The translations under genes and the position numbers were made by a program. Positions 1 through 13,205 of a DNA stretch of 64,000 nt are shown piece after piece; position 1 is the stretch's first letter, and each line of letters opens with the position of its first letter. Source of the DNA: Tetragonia tetragonoides. Lineage: Eukaryota > Streptophyta > Magnoliopsida > Caryophyllales > Aizoaceae. The notes beneath the pieces were generated by a model. The model did not search any database. It worked only from the letters and a program-made list of their open reading frames with translations, and was not told the DNA's origin. The stretch covers positions 5,239,501-5,303,500 of the forward strand of contig CM076148.1 of the NCBI GenBank assembly GCA_038025085.1. The letters are read 5' to 3'.

Positions 1-790
1 AGTTTTGGGCATAAGCGACTCATATGGAAAACTCTTTTTGAAGCCGTAACTTTCATGTACCTAAATAGTGTCTCTGGGCACCCATGATGATGATTTTTGA
101 TTTTATTTTTGATGGGTGTGGTTGATTGTGGGTTCATTTGCATTAGGTGGATGGAGAGAAAAATGCACTTCTCCAATGGAGCATTTCCTAGTTAAAGATG
201 TTGACTATGGGGGGTCAGGATTGAAAGATCATTTGGCAGGGGTGTTCAAATATCAGTTGGATAAATTTTGAATAATAAAATTACTGGAACTTCGGATATC
301 CGACATCCAAAAATATATATTTCTATTTTGTTCTCTTTTTCCAGATATCTGAATCCAAACATTTAGAATATCCAATTTTTCAGATAATATCAGATCAAAT
401 GGTCGGATTCAGATTTTTGAACAGCCTGCAGATGGAACATATTAAGTGTTTAGTGGATCGCAATTGTAGGGATAAGCTACATATATCTGACCTACCTACG
501 CTGCCTTAGCTGGGAGTGTGAGACCCAAAGGGTACTATAGTAGTGGTATGGTATGGTCCACAGATTGGAATATTTATGCGATTGGGTTGTTTGTCAAGCT
601 TCTCATTGAACTCATGCTAATTGGAGTAATTTGAGGCCTGTTTGACTAATTTACAACATAGTTGACACGCACATTGCATCACTAGTTTCCTTATTGGAGA
701 ATTCCTGGTCCTTTACAATTTACGTTGACTATATTTTTTCACCAATACAATTTTCTATTATCTAAAAGCATTTAATGTAAAATTTTATAG

Positions 791-3700
791 GCGGTTTTTG
801 CTGGAGAGAAAATTGGTGAAGGGACTGGTTTAACCAGAAGGGAAGCACAAAATCGGGCTGCAGAGGCTTCGTTGATGAGTCTTGCTGGTAAGATTACCGG
901 ATGACAATTTTAATTGAATCTTACAAACATAGTCATTGTGTTTTTGCTTTGATAGAGTCTCCATGTTCAGAATTTTGTGGGAAGTTACATGTCTAACTAG
1001 CATTGTCTGCCTCCTGTAAGGAACTTTTTTGCAATATGAAGATCTTGTCCTGAATACTTCGAAGTCTTAGTATCTAGTAATTTGTTGATTAATGTATACT
1101 AGCTCAATTAAGAAATACTCCGTATGAAAAGTAGGTGGAGTTGTATGTAAAAGGGAGGGTAGAATTGAAGCTGATTTTATTTTGGAAGCTGCTATTGCGA
1201 AACTGTTTTAATGCCAGCTAACTTTTATGAATATTACAGTTAGACTGATATTCCGCCTTTGACTTTTCAAATCACAGATGACCCCCTTTTATGCTTCCTA
1301 AAATACATTTGTCCAAAGTTATCACTTATCGGTCTTTATACACGCTTTAATTGATAGTACCACATTTACAATACAACACACTCCACAGAATACTGTTGCT
1401 TTGTTTCCCAGTAGCACATGTAAATTGCTCCATGAAATTCTTCTATTCCCATTGAGAAAAAAAATTGTTCTATTCGTTACTATGTATTGTGAAATTTGAG
1501 GCAAGATTTGGTCACGAAGAACGGACTCTTAAGAATGTCAGTAGCTTATCATTTCTTTGTCATCCTAATAATTTTCTTGTGAAGTACCCCCCAAAGGTAT
1601 GTTTTACACTTTTTCTGAAGCCAAATGTACATTATAAAGCTATGTTGTGCTTACATAGGCAAAGCAAAAAAAGAAGCTACCAGAGATAAAATAACAAGGT
1701 AGCACGGGTGCGGGAAGGGGGACACGGGACATGCCAATTCTCAAAATCTCGGTAACGCGGACACAAAAAATAAAAAAATAATTAAGAACATATTAATAAA
1801 ACATGGCGATTGTGCCTTGAAGAAGAGTGAACAGTGAAGATAGAGAGAGAGAGAGAACTGGAAGAAATGTCGGCAGAATGAAGGAGGTGTAGGGTTTAGA
1901 AGAAGAAAAAAACACGTTTTCCCTTTTGTTTTCAACTTTTTTGGGTAAAAATACTTTAAGTGCCGTGTCCCTTGTGTGTCCTTGTGGATTCCCATGTCCA
2001 GTGCCGTGTCCATTTTGCATTGCCGTTTCCTGTTTTCTGAGACGCGTGTCCAAGCGAGTCCAGGGGGTGTCCGTCTCCAATACTTATTGGAAACATGATA
2101 CGACACCCATATGTCGTGTCCGTGCTTCCTTGTAAAATACTAATGAAAATAGGAAAAGTAGCAAAAGGGTTGGAGGTTGGGGGTGATTGCATGTCTGGGT
2201 TTTCTGCTGTAAGCTTTTCTTTATAAATGGAAGTAGAAGGTCCCATGTGGGGAGAGAGAATTGACTTCGGGCATTTGAAGCTGGAAATTCTTTATGAAAT
2301 GCCAAGTAGAGGTTGAGGTGATGGATCATAGAAAGAGGTGTGATAGGGCCATGTATCTGAACTTTGAAGATATCTCATTGGAGGTAGTTTTGTAGTTAGA
2401 GAAATCACCAGGGTGTTGAGGGCTGATAAGGAATATTATTTGGAGATAGAATCTGAAGAAGTTTGAATGAAGAATATCATTAATCGGCAAAATATGGAGT
2501 GTGATTGCGATATGGAAATACTGGTAATTCTAGGGGAAGAGACTTTAGCCTACTGTTTTCCAAAATCCATTGGGTTTCTTACTTCATTTGCATTGCTACT
2601 CTCTCTATAAAGACAAACAACAGTGGGGAAAAAACAATTTTAAGTTGTGGGGTTGGCCATGAAGATTTTGCCTGAAGAACTTAGTAAAAAACAGTCGTGA
2701 GAATGGCAGTGATCTTATTCATATATTGTTTGTTATCTTCATTCTCCCACTTATCCATCTCGTTGAAGTAGATTGCTGCGTTGCTGTAATTGTATGCTGA
2801 GTTCATCTCTTTCTCTTAATTCATGTTTGGGATGCAACCATGCTTCTTGGGATCAAGCCCTATGTTTTACCTCATTGTCTAGGTCCATACCAGATACGAC
2901 TGGGTTGTTATGAATTAGAAAACACAAGATGTATACATCTTAGGACATGTGAGGCACTTTGTATGTCGTGCAAGTATGTGACCAAAGTTAGGGGAAATCT
3001 TCAAACTAACCAGATAAAAAAGCAATTCTCTCTCTTGACATTCTGAATTGGGAGACCCCTTGCTTTACTTTTCTTTTTAGTATTAGCATTTGTTTTTTTT
3101 TTTTTAGATAAGAGAAAATTTTATTTAATCAACCAAATGAAAGAATACAAAAAGGGGAGGATAAGAAGTCCTCGAAAGAATACAAAAAATATCTACAACT
3201 CCCTCCAATGAAGTTGAACAAAGGTCAAAGGAATCTCCTTGAAGGCCCCAGCTGCCTTCGGCCAAAGAGAGGCCAAATAAACAATATGGTCCCAAACATA
3301 ATCGATGGTCTGTCTAGTAGCGGAAAAAATCCTCGAATTCCGCTCTAACCAAACACACCACAAAATGGCCAGACAAGCACATTTCCGCCACAACTTGCCC
3401 TCTCTCCCTCTCCCTCCCCCTCCATCAACAAATCGCATCTGAAGGAACTGCCCCACTGTAGCAGGGCTAGCAAACGGCTCTCCCCCAGCCTACCCCACAA
3501 AATCCGAGCAAACTTGCACAATACAAACAGATGCAGGCCATCCTCACAGTCATGATGGCACATAACACACACACCCTGCGACAAACACCAACCAGGCCTC
3601 CGCCGCTGCAACATATCATGCGTATTCACCCTGCCTAACACCAAAGTCCACACGAAGGCGCGCACCTTCAGAGGAACCTTAGACTTCCAAATATATGTAG

Positions 3701-6700
3701 CAAGGGGGAAATGGGGAAATTGAGAAGGAAGACTAAGCCGATGCAGGAAAGACTAGGAGGAGAAAACCCAGTGGAGTCTCCCTCCCAAGTCTGAGAGTCG
3801 TCCCTAGGGACGAGAAGAGTAGTGTTTAGGACACTCAGGAGGGTAACAAGTTCCTCCATCTCACGGTCGTGGGGAGCACGACGTAAATGTAAGTCCCATG
3901 AGCCACCCGCATCGGAATAGAACTCCGATATGGGCGCCTCATGGAGTGTAGACAGCTGATAAACCCGAGGATATGTGGCGGAAAAAGTGGAATCCCCCTT
4001 CCACACATCCTCCCAGAACCTTACCCGATGTCCATTACCCACATGAAATCTAACCAGGGAAAAGAAAAGAGCATCGAGCATCGGAATAGAACTCCGATAT
4101 GGGCGCCTCATGGAGTGTAGACAGCTGATAAACCCGAGGATATGTGGCGGAAAAAGTGGAATCCCCCTTCCACACATCCTCCCAGAACCTTACCCGATGT
4201 CCATTACCCACATGAAATCTAACCAGGGAAAAGAAAAGAGGCGATACCTGAGAGATAAACTTCCACGGGCAAGCATGGGAAACTGCGATACTAGGTCGGG
4301 CGTCCCATCCATTCTGTTGCAGACCGTACTTGCTCCTGATTACTCGGTGCCATAGGGAGTCGGGTTCCAAAGGGAAGCGCCATAACCACTTACCCACTAG
4401 CGAAATGTTCTTAGACACCAACCGGCCGAAACCCAGACCCCCCTCAGACTTAGGTCTACATACATGGTCCCAACTAACAAGATGCTCTCGCCTACCCCCA
4501 TCCGTTCCAGACCACAAGAAATCCCGCATCATACGCTCGATGCTCTTAGCCACACTAACAGGAATCTTGAAAAGTGAAAGATAGTACAGGGGAATACTAA
4601 AGGCAAGACTGGAGAATCGTGATTCTCCCCCCCAAAGAGAAGTAAACCCCCTTCCACCCATCAAGTCGCTTAGCCACTGTAGAGACCACTGGTTCCCAAA
4701 AGGAGACGGACCGAGGGTTACCCCCAAGAGGCACCCCTAAGTAGGTAAGAGGCCGGTGCAGCACCTGACACCCTGACACCCTGCTAGACCCGACAACGTA
4801 CCAAGAAAACCCTCCTCTACATTAACCCCCTCTAAACTACACTTAGCTAGGTTAACACGCATCCCAGCAAGAGAGTGAGTACTCTCTTAAAGCCCTCGGC
4901 CTCCGCCGCCAAAAACAAAACAGTATCGTCGGCGAACTGAAGATGAGAGACATGAACTCTCTCCCTACCAACTCTAAAACCCTCCACTAACCCCCGTTCA
5001 ACACCCCTATCCAACATCCTACCAAGGACATCAACAACCAAGGTGAAGAGAAAAGAAGATAGTGGGTCACCCTGTCTAAGACCACGAGAGGAACAAAACC
5101 AATCTCTAGGAGCCCCATTAACCAAAACAGAAAAGCTGGCGTTAGAAAGACAGCCCCTTATCCACTTACGCCAAGGCCCCCAAACCCCTTATTATCCATC
5201 ACTCGATCTAAAAAACCCCAACTAACCCGATTATAAGCTTTCTCAAAATCCAACTTGAACACCACTCCTCTAAAATCAGAACGACGGGCATCATTGACCA
5301 CCTCATTAGCCACCAAAGCAGCATCAATAATCTGGCGGCTCTCAACAAAAGCACTCTGTGCAACCGAAATCGTCTCAGATAAAACTGCTCCCAGCCTAAT
5401 GGACAACACACACTAATCTTATAGACACTCGTAACCAAACTAATGGGCCTAAAGTCTCTCACACTAATGGAACGGTCCTTCTTCGGAATAAGGGTAATGA
5501 AATTAGTATTAGCATTTGTTGCACCACCCTCCTTTTTTGACTTGAATTGAGAGTTGGCAAACATGGTCCTAGAGTACTAGATTCAGCATAAGTGAAACAT
5601 GGTAGTTGAGGGGAATATTTTGAAATAATATGAGATGCAATACCTTTATATTGATCCTGTTTGGTGCAAAGTTCAGCAACTCTGCAATGACTTCTCTTCT
5701 ATCTGGAGGTCTTTCTAGCAATAATCCTATGCGGATTCCCCTGCCATTGGCTATGTCTAGGGAGGTCATGATATACTCGACCTTCCCTTTATCAATCGAG
5801 ACTGAAACATTGGATGTTTCCTTTCTGAACTTGGATCGTGAACTTAGATTTACTTTGGAGTGAGCTTTTTTTCGTTTGGAAAGAATTTGTCTACTTCTCA
5901 TATTCTTCCACTGGGGGCAAAAAAAGCAAGTGAATGTGATACAAACAGGGTGGGTATAACCTGCCACTTGCACCACACCACAAAAGCCTCTCAAACTTGA
6001 TCATGGATTGAGCTTTTGACCTCTTCATCTGGATACTTATTCTCTATGGAGATCTTGTTGAGTGTCGGTGAATTGATTCGAACACTTTTGACTCCTCTGC
6101 TTATCGATTGGATTTACTCAGCACGAGACTTTTCTTAATCGTGATGCTGGACAATCTAGGTTGCTAGATGAAATGGAATCACAATGATGGCTGCTGCTCA
6201 TGAGATTGGAAGTTGATGTGCATATAACTTAAATACCACTTTAATTGTCTAGACAAAAAATAAAAAGGCTAGGCAAAAGATCAATGTTGACGTTCACTCG
6301 TGCTTACGTTCTGCTTATTTAATGATCAACAAAAATGATGATAAATTGATGGAAGGAATCGGGAATTGTGATTGAACTTTGTTTGTCTTTCACATGAGCT
6401 TTTAGATTGCACTTGTCAGAAAATGAAGAGAAAACAAAGATCTGCAATGTCATGTTAAAAAAGTCATATATGTTTCTGGGTGGTATGACATTATCCACTG
6501 TGGCATCATCCTCTTCCCTAATCAACTTGCCCAACAGCACAAAAGAAATGCTTTTCTTTGTGGGTTTTGGTTCAAGAAAGCAAATGAGATATTCTATTTT
6601 TACAGGTTTTACTTAACATGACATGTCACCTTTTGTTGTATATCTGTTGGTGGGTATGCTGTTTATGTATGTCATATATAACTTTTCAGCAGCGATTTTT

Positions 6701-8511
6701 GACAATGTTGTGATGATTTACCTTCTCAGTACGCTTTATTGGTGATTCTGAGAATTCGAGCAATGTTCTCTGCAGATAGATATTTAACTCAAATAAAGTC
6801 AGATCTTAGTACTCCACCAAGTGATACAAGCAAAGGCCTGAGTCCACGTGACACAGGGTTTTCAAGTGATGCCAACTCCCTTGGCGATCGTGCCTCAGTA
6901 AAAGAGGAGCTCATGCCTTCATCTGAGCTGACTAGGTCAGATGACTCAAATGTAGATGGTTCGAAGAACTCCATGGGCTCAGTTTCTGCCCTTGAAGAAT
7001 TGGTATGTATCAATAACTCGACTTCTGGTCACACTTTCGTCTCCTTGTATCTATGTCTAGATTTGCTGATTGTTCCTACTTTTTGTACCTTCAAGTGCAT
7101 CAGGGAGGGCCTTGATTTCGATTTTAGATCTCAGCCTCCAACTTCAACTAATCCAGTCCAGAAAGATGAAATATATGCGGAGGTACTATTAGTTTCCTTT
7201 GATATTTGGGAATTTTGAATTTTTTTGAGCCAAGCACCAAAAGAAGTTATCTCATGATCAATACCTAGAATTGGATTGTATGGGATCTTAATTTCCCAAC
7301 AAGGCATGAGCATGAAGCTGCTTTTTCTTCCCTTCACAAACGAAAGAAAGAAAGATATCTGCTTTTTTCTGATCATGAGACTCTAGTTGGTATGATGTGA
7401 TATTTAACTCAAGAGTACTTGAAGAATTTTGAGTGTTGTCTTGATCTATTTAGCATTCCCTCTTTTCCCAAAGAACACCTGGAACCTTCAAATACCATCC
7501 ATATCATATTCCAGTGCATAATTCCGGTCCATGATTTTGTGTAGTGTACAAGTGAACCTGGAATTGTGTGAAGGGATTTTGACTTATTTGAAATTCTGTG
7601 CCAGGGATCTTGACTTGCGTCTCTGACTACAGCTTATTTGCTTTATGGATTGATCATGCTGCTTGGTATACATTATGTAGGTGGAAATAAATGGACAAGT
7701 TCTTGGCAAGGGCACAGGATTGACTTGGGAGGAGGCAAAGTTGCAGGTACAAGATCTAAAAAAACACTCTTTTGGTTTTCTTCGACTCTAATTTAATTCC
7801 CAAGAGGGGGCGGGAGAGGGATGGATAGCGCACATGAGCACACTGAAGAAGAGGATGATTAACAAAATGTGTGGTATTCATTTGTACGGATGCATCTTTG
7901 CTAATTTGCTGTGTACTTCCCATTTGTTCCTGTCTTTTGTCAGGCTGCTGAGAAAGCTCTTTCAAGTCTTAATTCCATGCCCGGTCAATTTACACCGAAG
8001 CGTCCAGGTTCTCCACGGTTAGTACTGTCTGTTACCCTTGTAAGACAATACTTGTCTAGAAAATAGAGTTCTTTTTGCCTTTTGCTTTTATTTTGGGGTG
8101 GGGGGTGGGGGGAGAGGGGAGAGGGGAGAGGCCGTTGCGGATGGGGAATATAGCCCCATGTGAATTTTCAATGTATCAACAATATCTGGAGTAAAGTAAG
8201 TGATTGAAACCTGAGCTCTTGTTAGTGCTTTCCGGTCATCCTACGCTTAATGATTCAATTATCATTTATCAGTTGCTTAGATAATGCAGGACATGAAAAT
8301 TGATTGTGCCCCTCTTTATACTGTTACTTGTGCTTGACAATTAAATGTTACTAGCATTGAGCTTTGCACACTTTGTGATAAATTTCTTGTTTCTGTGGAT
8401 TGCAGGTCATTGGAAGGGACCCAAAATAAACGTTTTAAGTCCGAGTATCATCGGGTTCTACAGCACATTCCTTCTTCGAGATACCCCCAAAACGCATCAC
8501 CTGTGCCTTAA
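791..8511 (+). CDS. CPL1: RNA polymerase II CTD phosphatase-like 1, C-terminal part (upstream exons outside window)
   Basis: Partial gene; exons 791-887, 6776-7002, 7096-7182, 7681-7746, 7944-8017 and 8406-8511 (TAA at 8509) join in frame to give 218 C-terminal residues. The first exon encodes the end of a double-stranded RNA-binding domain ([17 protein letters not shown]...AA). A Ser/Asp-rich linker follows, then a second such domain (LEEL...GLDFDF...[28 protein letters not shown]), and the protein ends ...YPQNASPVP. Two tandem dsRBDs after a phosphatase core are the mark of plant CPL1 (FRY2) rather than CPL2. From family knowledge it dephosphorylates the Pol II CTD in the nucleus and acts in stress gene control and miRNA processing. 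The phosphatase and BRCT parts lie before base 1. The 5.9-kb intron 888-6775 carries a LINE. The intron 8018-8405 has a G/A-rich microsatellite near 8096-8135. High confidence in the family, good in CPL1 over CPL2. Confidence 0.85.
1694..2133. mobile_element. Non-autonomous TIR element in CPL1 intron
   Basis: About 440 bp bounded by near-perfect terminal inverted repeats: ACAAGGTAGCACGG at 1694-1707 and CCGTGCTTCCTTGT at 2120-2133, one mismatch. Inside are repeated CGTGTCC / GGACACG motifs near both ends, the sub-terminal pattern of hAT-like MITEs. A possible short duplication, AAAATA, flanks it (1688-1693 and 2134-2139), but this is AT-rich and unsure. There is no transposase. Short reading frames inside are by-products of the repeats. 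Confidence 0.6.
3077..5520 (-). mobile_element. 5'-truncated LINE (L1-type) in CPL1 intron, with 18-bp target-site duplication
   Basis: The element runs antisense to CPL1, about 5502 down to 3095, ending in a T-run (poly-A on its own strand). It is flanked by an identical 18-bp duplication (TTAGTATTAGCATTTGTT) at 3077-3094 and 5503-5520. It starts inside the reverse transcriptase (FITLIPKKD...DFRPISLV) and shows [10 protein letters not shown] and the catalytic FADD (about 4925-4936). It ends with the zf-RVT region ([17 protein letters not shown]). ORF1 and the endonuclease are absent, and frameshifts and a 169-bp-period internal duplication break it. It cannot move by itself. Other copies of the same family sit in MED16 and TRAPPC13 introns. 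Confidence 0.95.
3910..4240. repeat. Tandem duplication inside the LINE
   Basis: A 162-bp block at 3910-4071 recurs at 4079-4240, offset 169 bp and essentially identical by eye, joined by a 7-base linker (CATCGAG). The short GCATCG match at the junction suggests slippage or a template switch at insertion, or a later duplication. It repeats the connection region between the RT and zf-RVT parts and disrupts the reading frame. Confidence 0.85.
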
Positions 8512-10590
<2,079 letters not shown>

Positions 10591-10593
10591 TAA

Positions 10594-11165
10594 GGCTCTG
10601 TTTGGTTGAGCGAAAAATCGTTTTCAACTGAAAAGTATTTTCTGCTGAAAATCATTTTCAGTGTAAAATGTATTTCCGTTCACATTTTCCGTTGTTTGGT
10701 TACAACGGAAAACAATTTTCCTGAAAAACTTTTTTTAAAATAAAATAAAATCTACTAAAATAGTTGCGTCGATCTCGACAAGTTAGGTGGATTGAAAAAA
10801 AAAATCATCTCAAACGCATATCGGAGTCAAAAGTTATACTTATTTGAAGAAAAAAAACAATATTGAGAAAGTGCCCGGAAAATTCGGCCCAAGGCCCAAT
10901 CAAGTAGGGTGCGACTTTTTTTTTATGACCCGATATCCCGACAACTAAACCCGATGATCAAGTACACAATTAGTGTTCCGGGGACATAGTGTCCCACCAA
11001 CGCAAAACTGTTTTCCCTTCATTTTGAAGGGAAAACATTTACACTTATATAGGTGAAAATGCTTTTCCCCCTGAAAACTTTTTTCCTTCTCATTGTAAAC
11101 CAAACAACGGAAAATGGGAAAATTGTTTTCCAGAAAAACTGTTTTCACCCCAACCAAACGGAGCC
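10594..11165. mobile_element. Tourist-like (PIF/Harbinger) MITE
   Basis: A 572-bp element with inverted ends GGCTCTGTTTGGTTG (10594-10608) and CAACCAAACGGAGCC, reverse complement GGCTCCGTTTGGTTG (11151-11165). It is flanked by the 3-bp duplication TAA at 10591-10593 and 11166-11168. The TAA target and the GGCTCYGTTTGG end fit Tourist-type MITEs. The sub-terminal GGAAAA / TTTTCC-rich arms pair with each other. No transposase. Confidence 0.85.
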
Positions 11166-11168
11166 TAA

Positions 11169-12750
11169 GTCGATAAGTAAGTACAAATTTGCCACGTAAC
11201 AGGACACGTCATTCATCATTTATGTCTCATCATTAATAGACTTAATTACGTATTTATTAGCATATTTCTAAATTACAAAATAAAATAACTTTCGTTACGC
11301 AAGTCAAAAAATTATAAATCCGAATCCATTGGATTAGATCTGAAAAACGCTTCAAAATGAGATATATATGTATATGACTATATGTCCTATAAAAGTTGAT
11401 TTTTTCCGTGTGGTGATGACTGACACGTAGGACGTCACAATAAGAGGAAATGTTCGTGTGAAGATGACACATAGACGTCACATGTGCACAACTTTGTCAT
11501 ATAATTTTTGTTGTGCAGTATAAAATGAGTATGTGCTGTCAACTTTTAGTACACACATACCGTTAATGCAGAATGAGTTTATTCCTTATTTTCATTAATT
11601 GAATTACTAATTAAAATTAGTGTACATATACTGTTTTTATTATCTATCTAAACTTAGTCTAATCTCATTATTTACAAATAAAGGTGACATGAAAATATCA
11701 TTTTTAAGATTCAGAATAATTGCATTCTATGGATAGAAATCTTTACAAAAAAATAAATAAATGTATTTTAGTAATCATATTAATAATTTCACATCACATA
11801 TTTTAAGTATTATATTATTAAATATATTTATAAGATTATTTTACCAGCCTATGAAAACACGGGAATAAAACTAAGTAGTAGTAAAAAACAGAGTTTGGAT
11901 GTCGACTAATTTATTGAATGGGTATCAAATTAGTGTTCGCCCTTAACTTCTTATTATCGAGAGGATTTGAACCGAGCATGTACGAGAACAATTTGCCAAC
12001 TTGTCAATGCACTAGTTCGTTTACAAACATTAGCTAGCGAAGATCATGTTTTTTTAATCTTATATGTTCACACTCTCTACATTCATCAAAGAAGATTGAA
12101 GAAGACTTTAAAAAGGTGTATATAAAAAAAGATCATCCAACAAGTTATCACTCGTCATCATACTTCTTATCTTATAGAGGTTTTCTTATTTATTTTCTTA
12201 ATTCTTAATCTTAGACAAGTGTTTGTGTATTAGTGTATTAAAAATAGCGATAATAGATAATAATTGTTTTCTTTTTAATTTATTAACAAAAAGTTAATTT
12301 TCCTTTTTTTTTGGCTTGAGGGGAAAAAGAAATTACGACCACATTGGTTATGGGTAACACAAATTTTTGTATATACATATGAGGCGGTCTCAAAGTGAGG
12401 CGTCTTATACAAATATAATATCATGTCCACGTCATATTTGTATATTGAGGTAGTCTCACTTTGAGGCGGTCTTATACAAGACTTATTAATTGTGTAATTG
12501 GAGGGGTGGCATTTTCAAATGCTTTTCTTTCTAGTAAAAAATTAGTCCACAAAGTTTCAATTATCAGTTCAAGTGGTATAAACTAATGACCTCCGATCTA
12601 CGTCCTTTCTCCACCATCTAGAGAGAGAAAGAGACACACATTACATTACAGTGTTACAATCCTCAGCTCAAAAGAGAGAGAGAGAGAAAACCTAACACCA
12701 TCTCACCTCATCGATCTCAGAGAACTCTAAGAGAGAGAAAACCAACAAAA
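11169..12750. other. AT-rich spacer and clathrin light chain promoter/5' leader
   Basis: No gene seen. Two direct copies of a roughly 40-bp repeat (GAGGCGGTCTCA...GTCTTATAC type) lie at 12378-12416 and 12441-12481, a motif I associate with Caryophyllales genomes. The last 130 bases hold GAGA-rich stretches (12620-12740), typical of a plant 5' leader. I cannot place a TATA box or transcription start. Confidence 0.6.
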
Positions 12751-13163
12751 ATGGCTTCTACGCTCGACACATTCGACGATCTCAACCACCAAACTTCCGA
12801 TCATCGTCCTTTCGATGACGACGATAGTGGTTACATGAACTTCGACTCTTCACAGCGTTTCGATTCCGATGCATTTTCCGGTGCCAATTCCGGTGGTGGT
12901 GGTGCCGCCATTTTTTCCGGTGACGAGGTGACTGTTGAAGATGAGGAACCTGAGGATTCTCCTATGCCGTTTGGATCTGGAAACCCTAGCTTTTCTACAC
13001 AGCAATCGCCGTTTGGTGAGCCGATTATGAACGGAAATGGAAATGGACAACCTTACGATTTAGGAGGTGATGATGAGGGGATTTTTGTGTCTGATGGTCC
13101 GGTGCTTCCTGATGCTGATCAGATGCAAGAGGAAGGGTTCGCTCTTCGCGAATGGCGCCGGTG

Positions 13164-13205
<42 letters not shown>

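Noticed and set aside
1..790. Further upstream CPL1 exons inside the window
   Set aside because: No frame before 791 continues the dsRNA-binding domain with a proper donor; the sequence looks intronic.
3193..5564. LINE reverse transcriptase as a working gene
   Set aside because: The 5' part, ORF1 and endonuclease are missing, and frames are shifted and duplicated.
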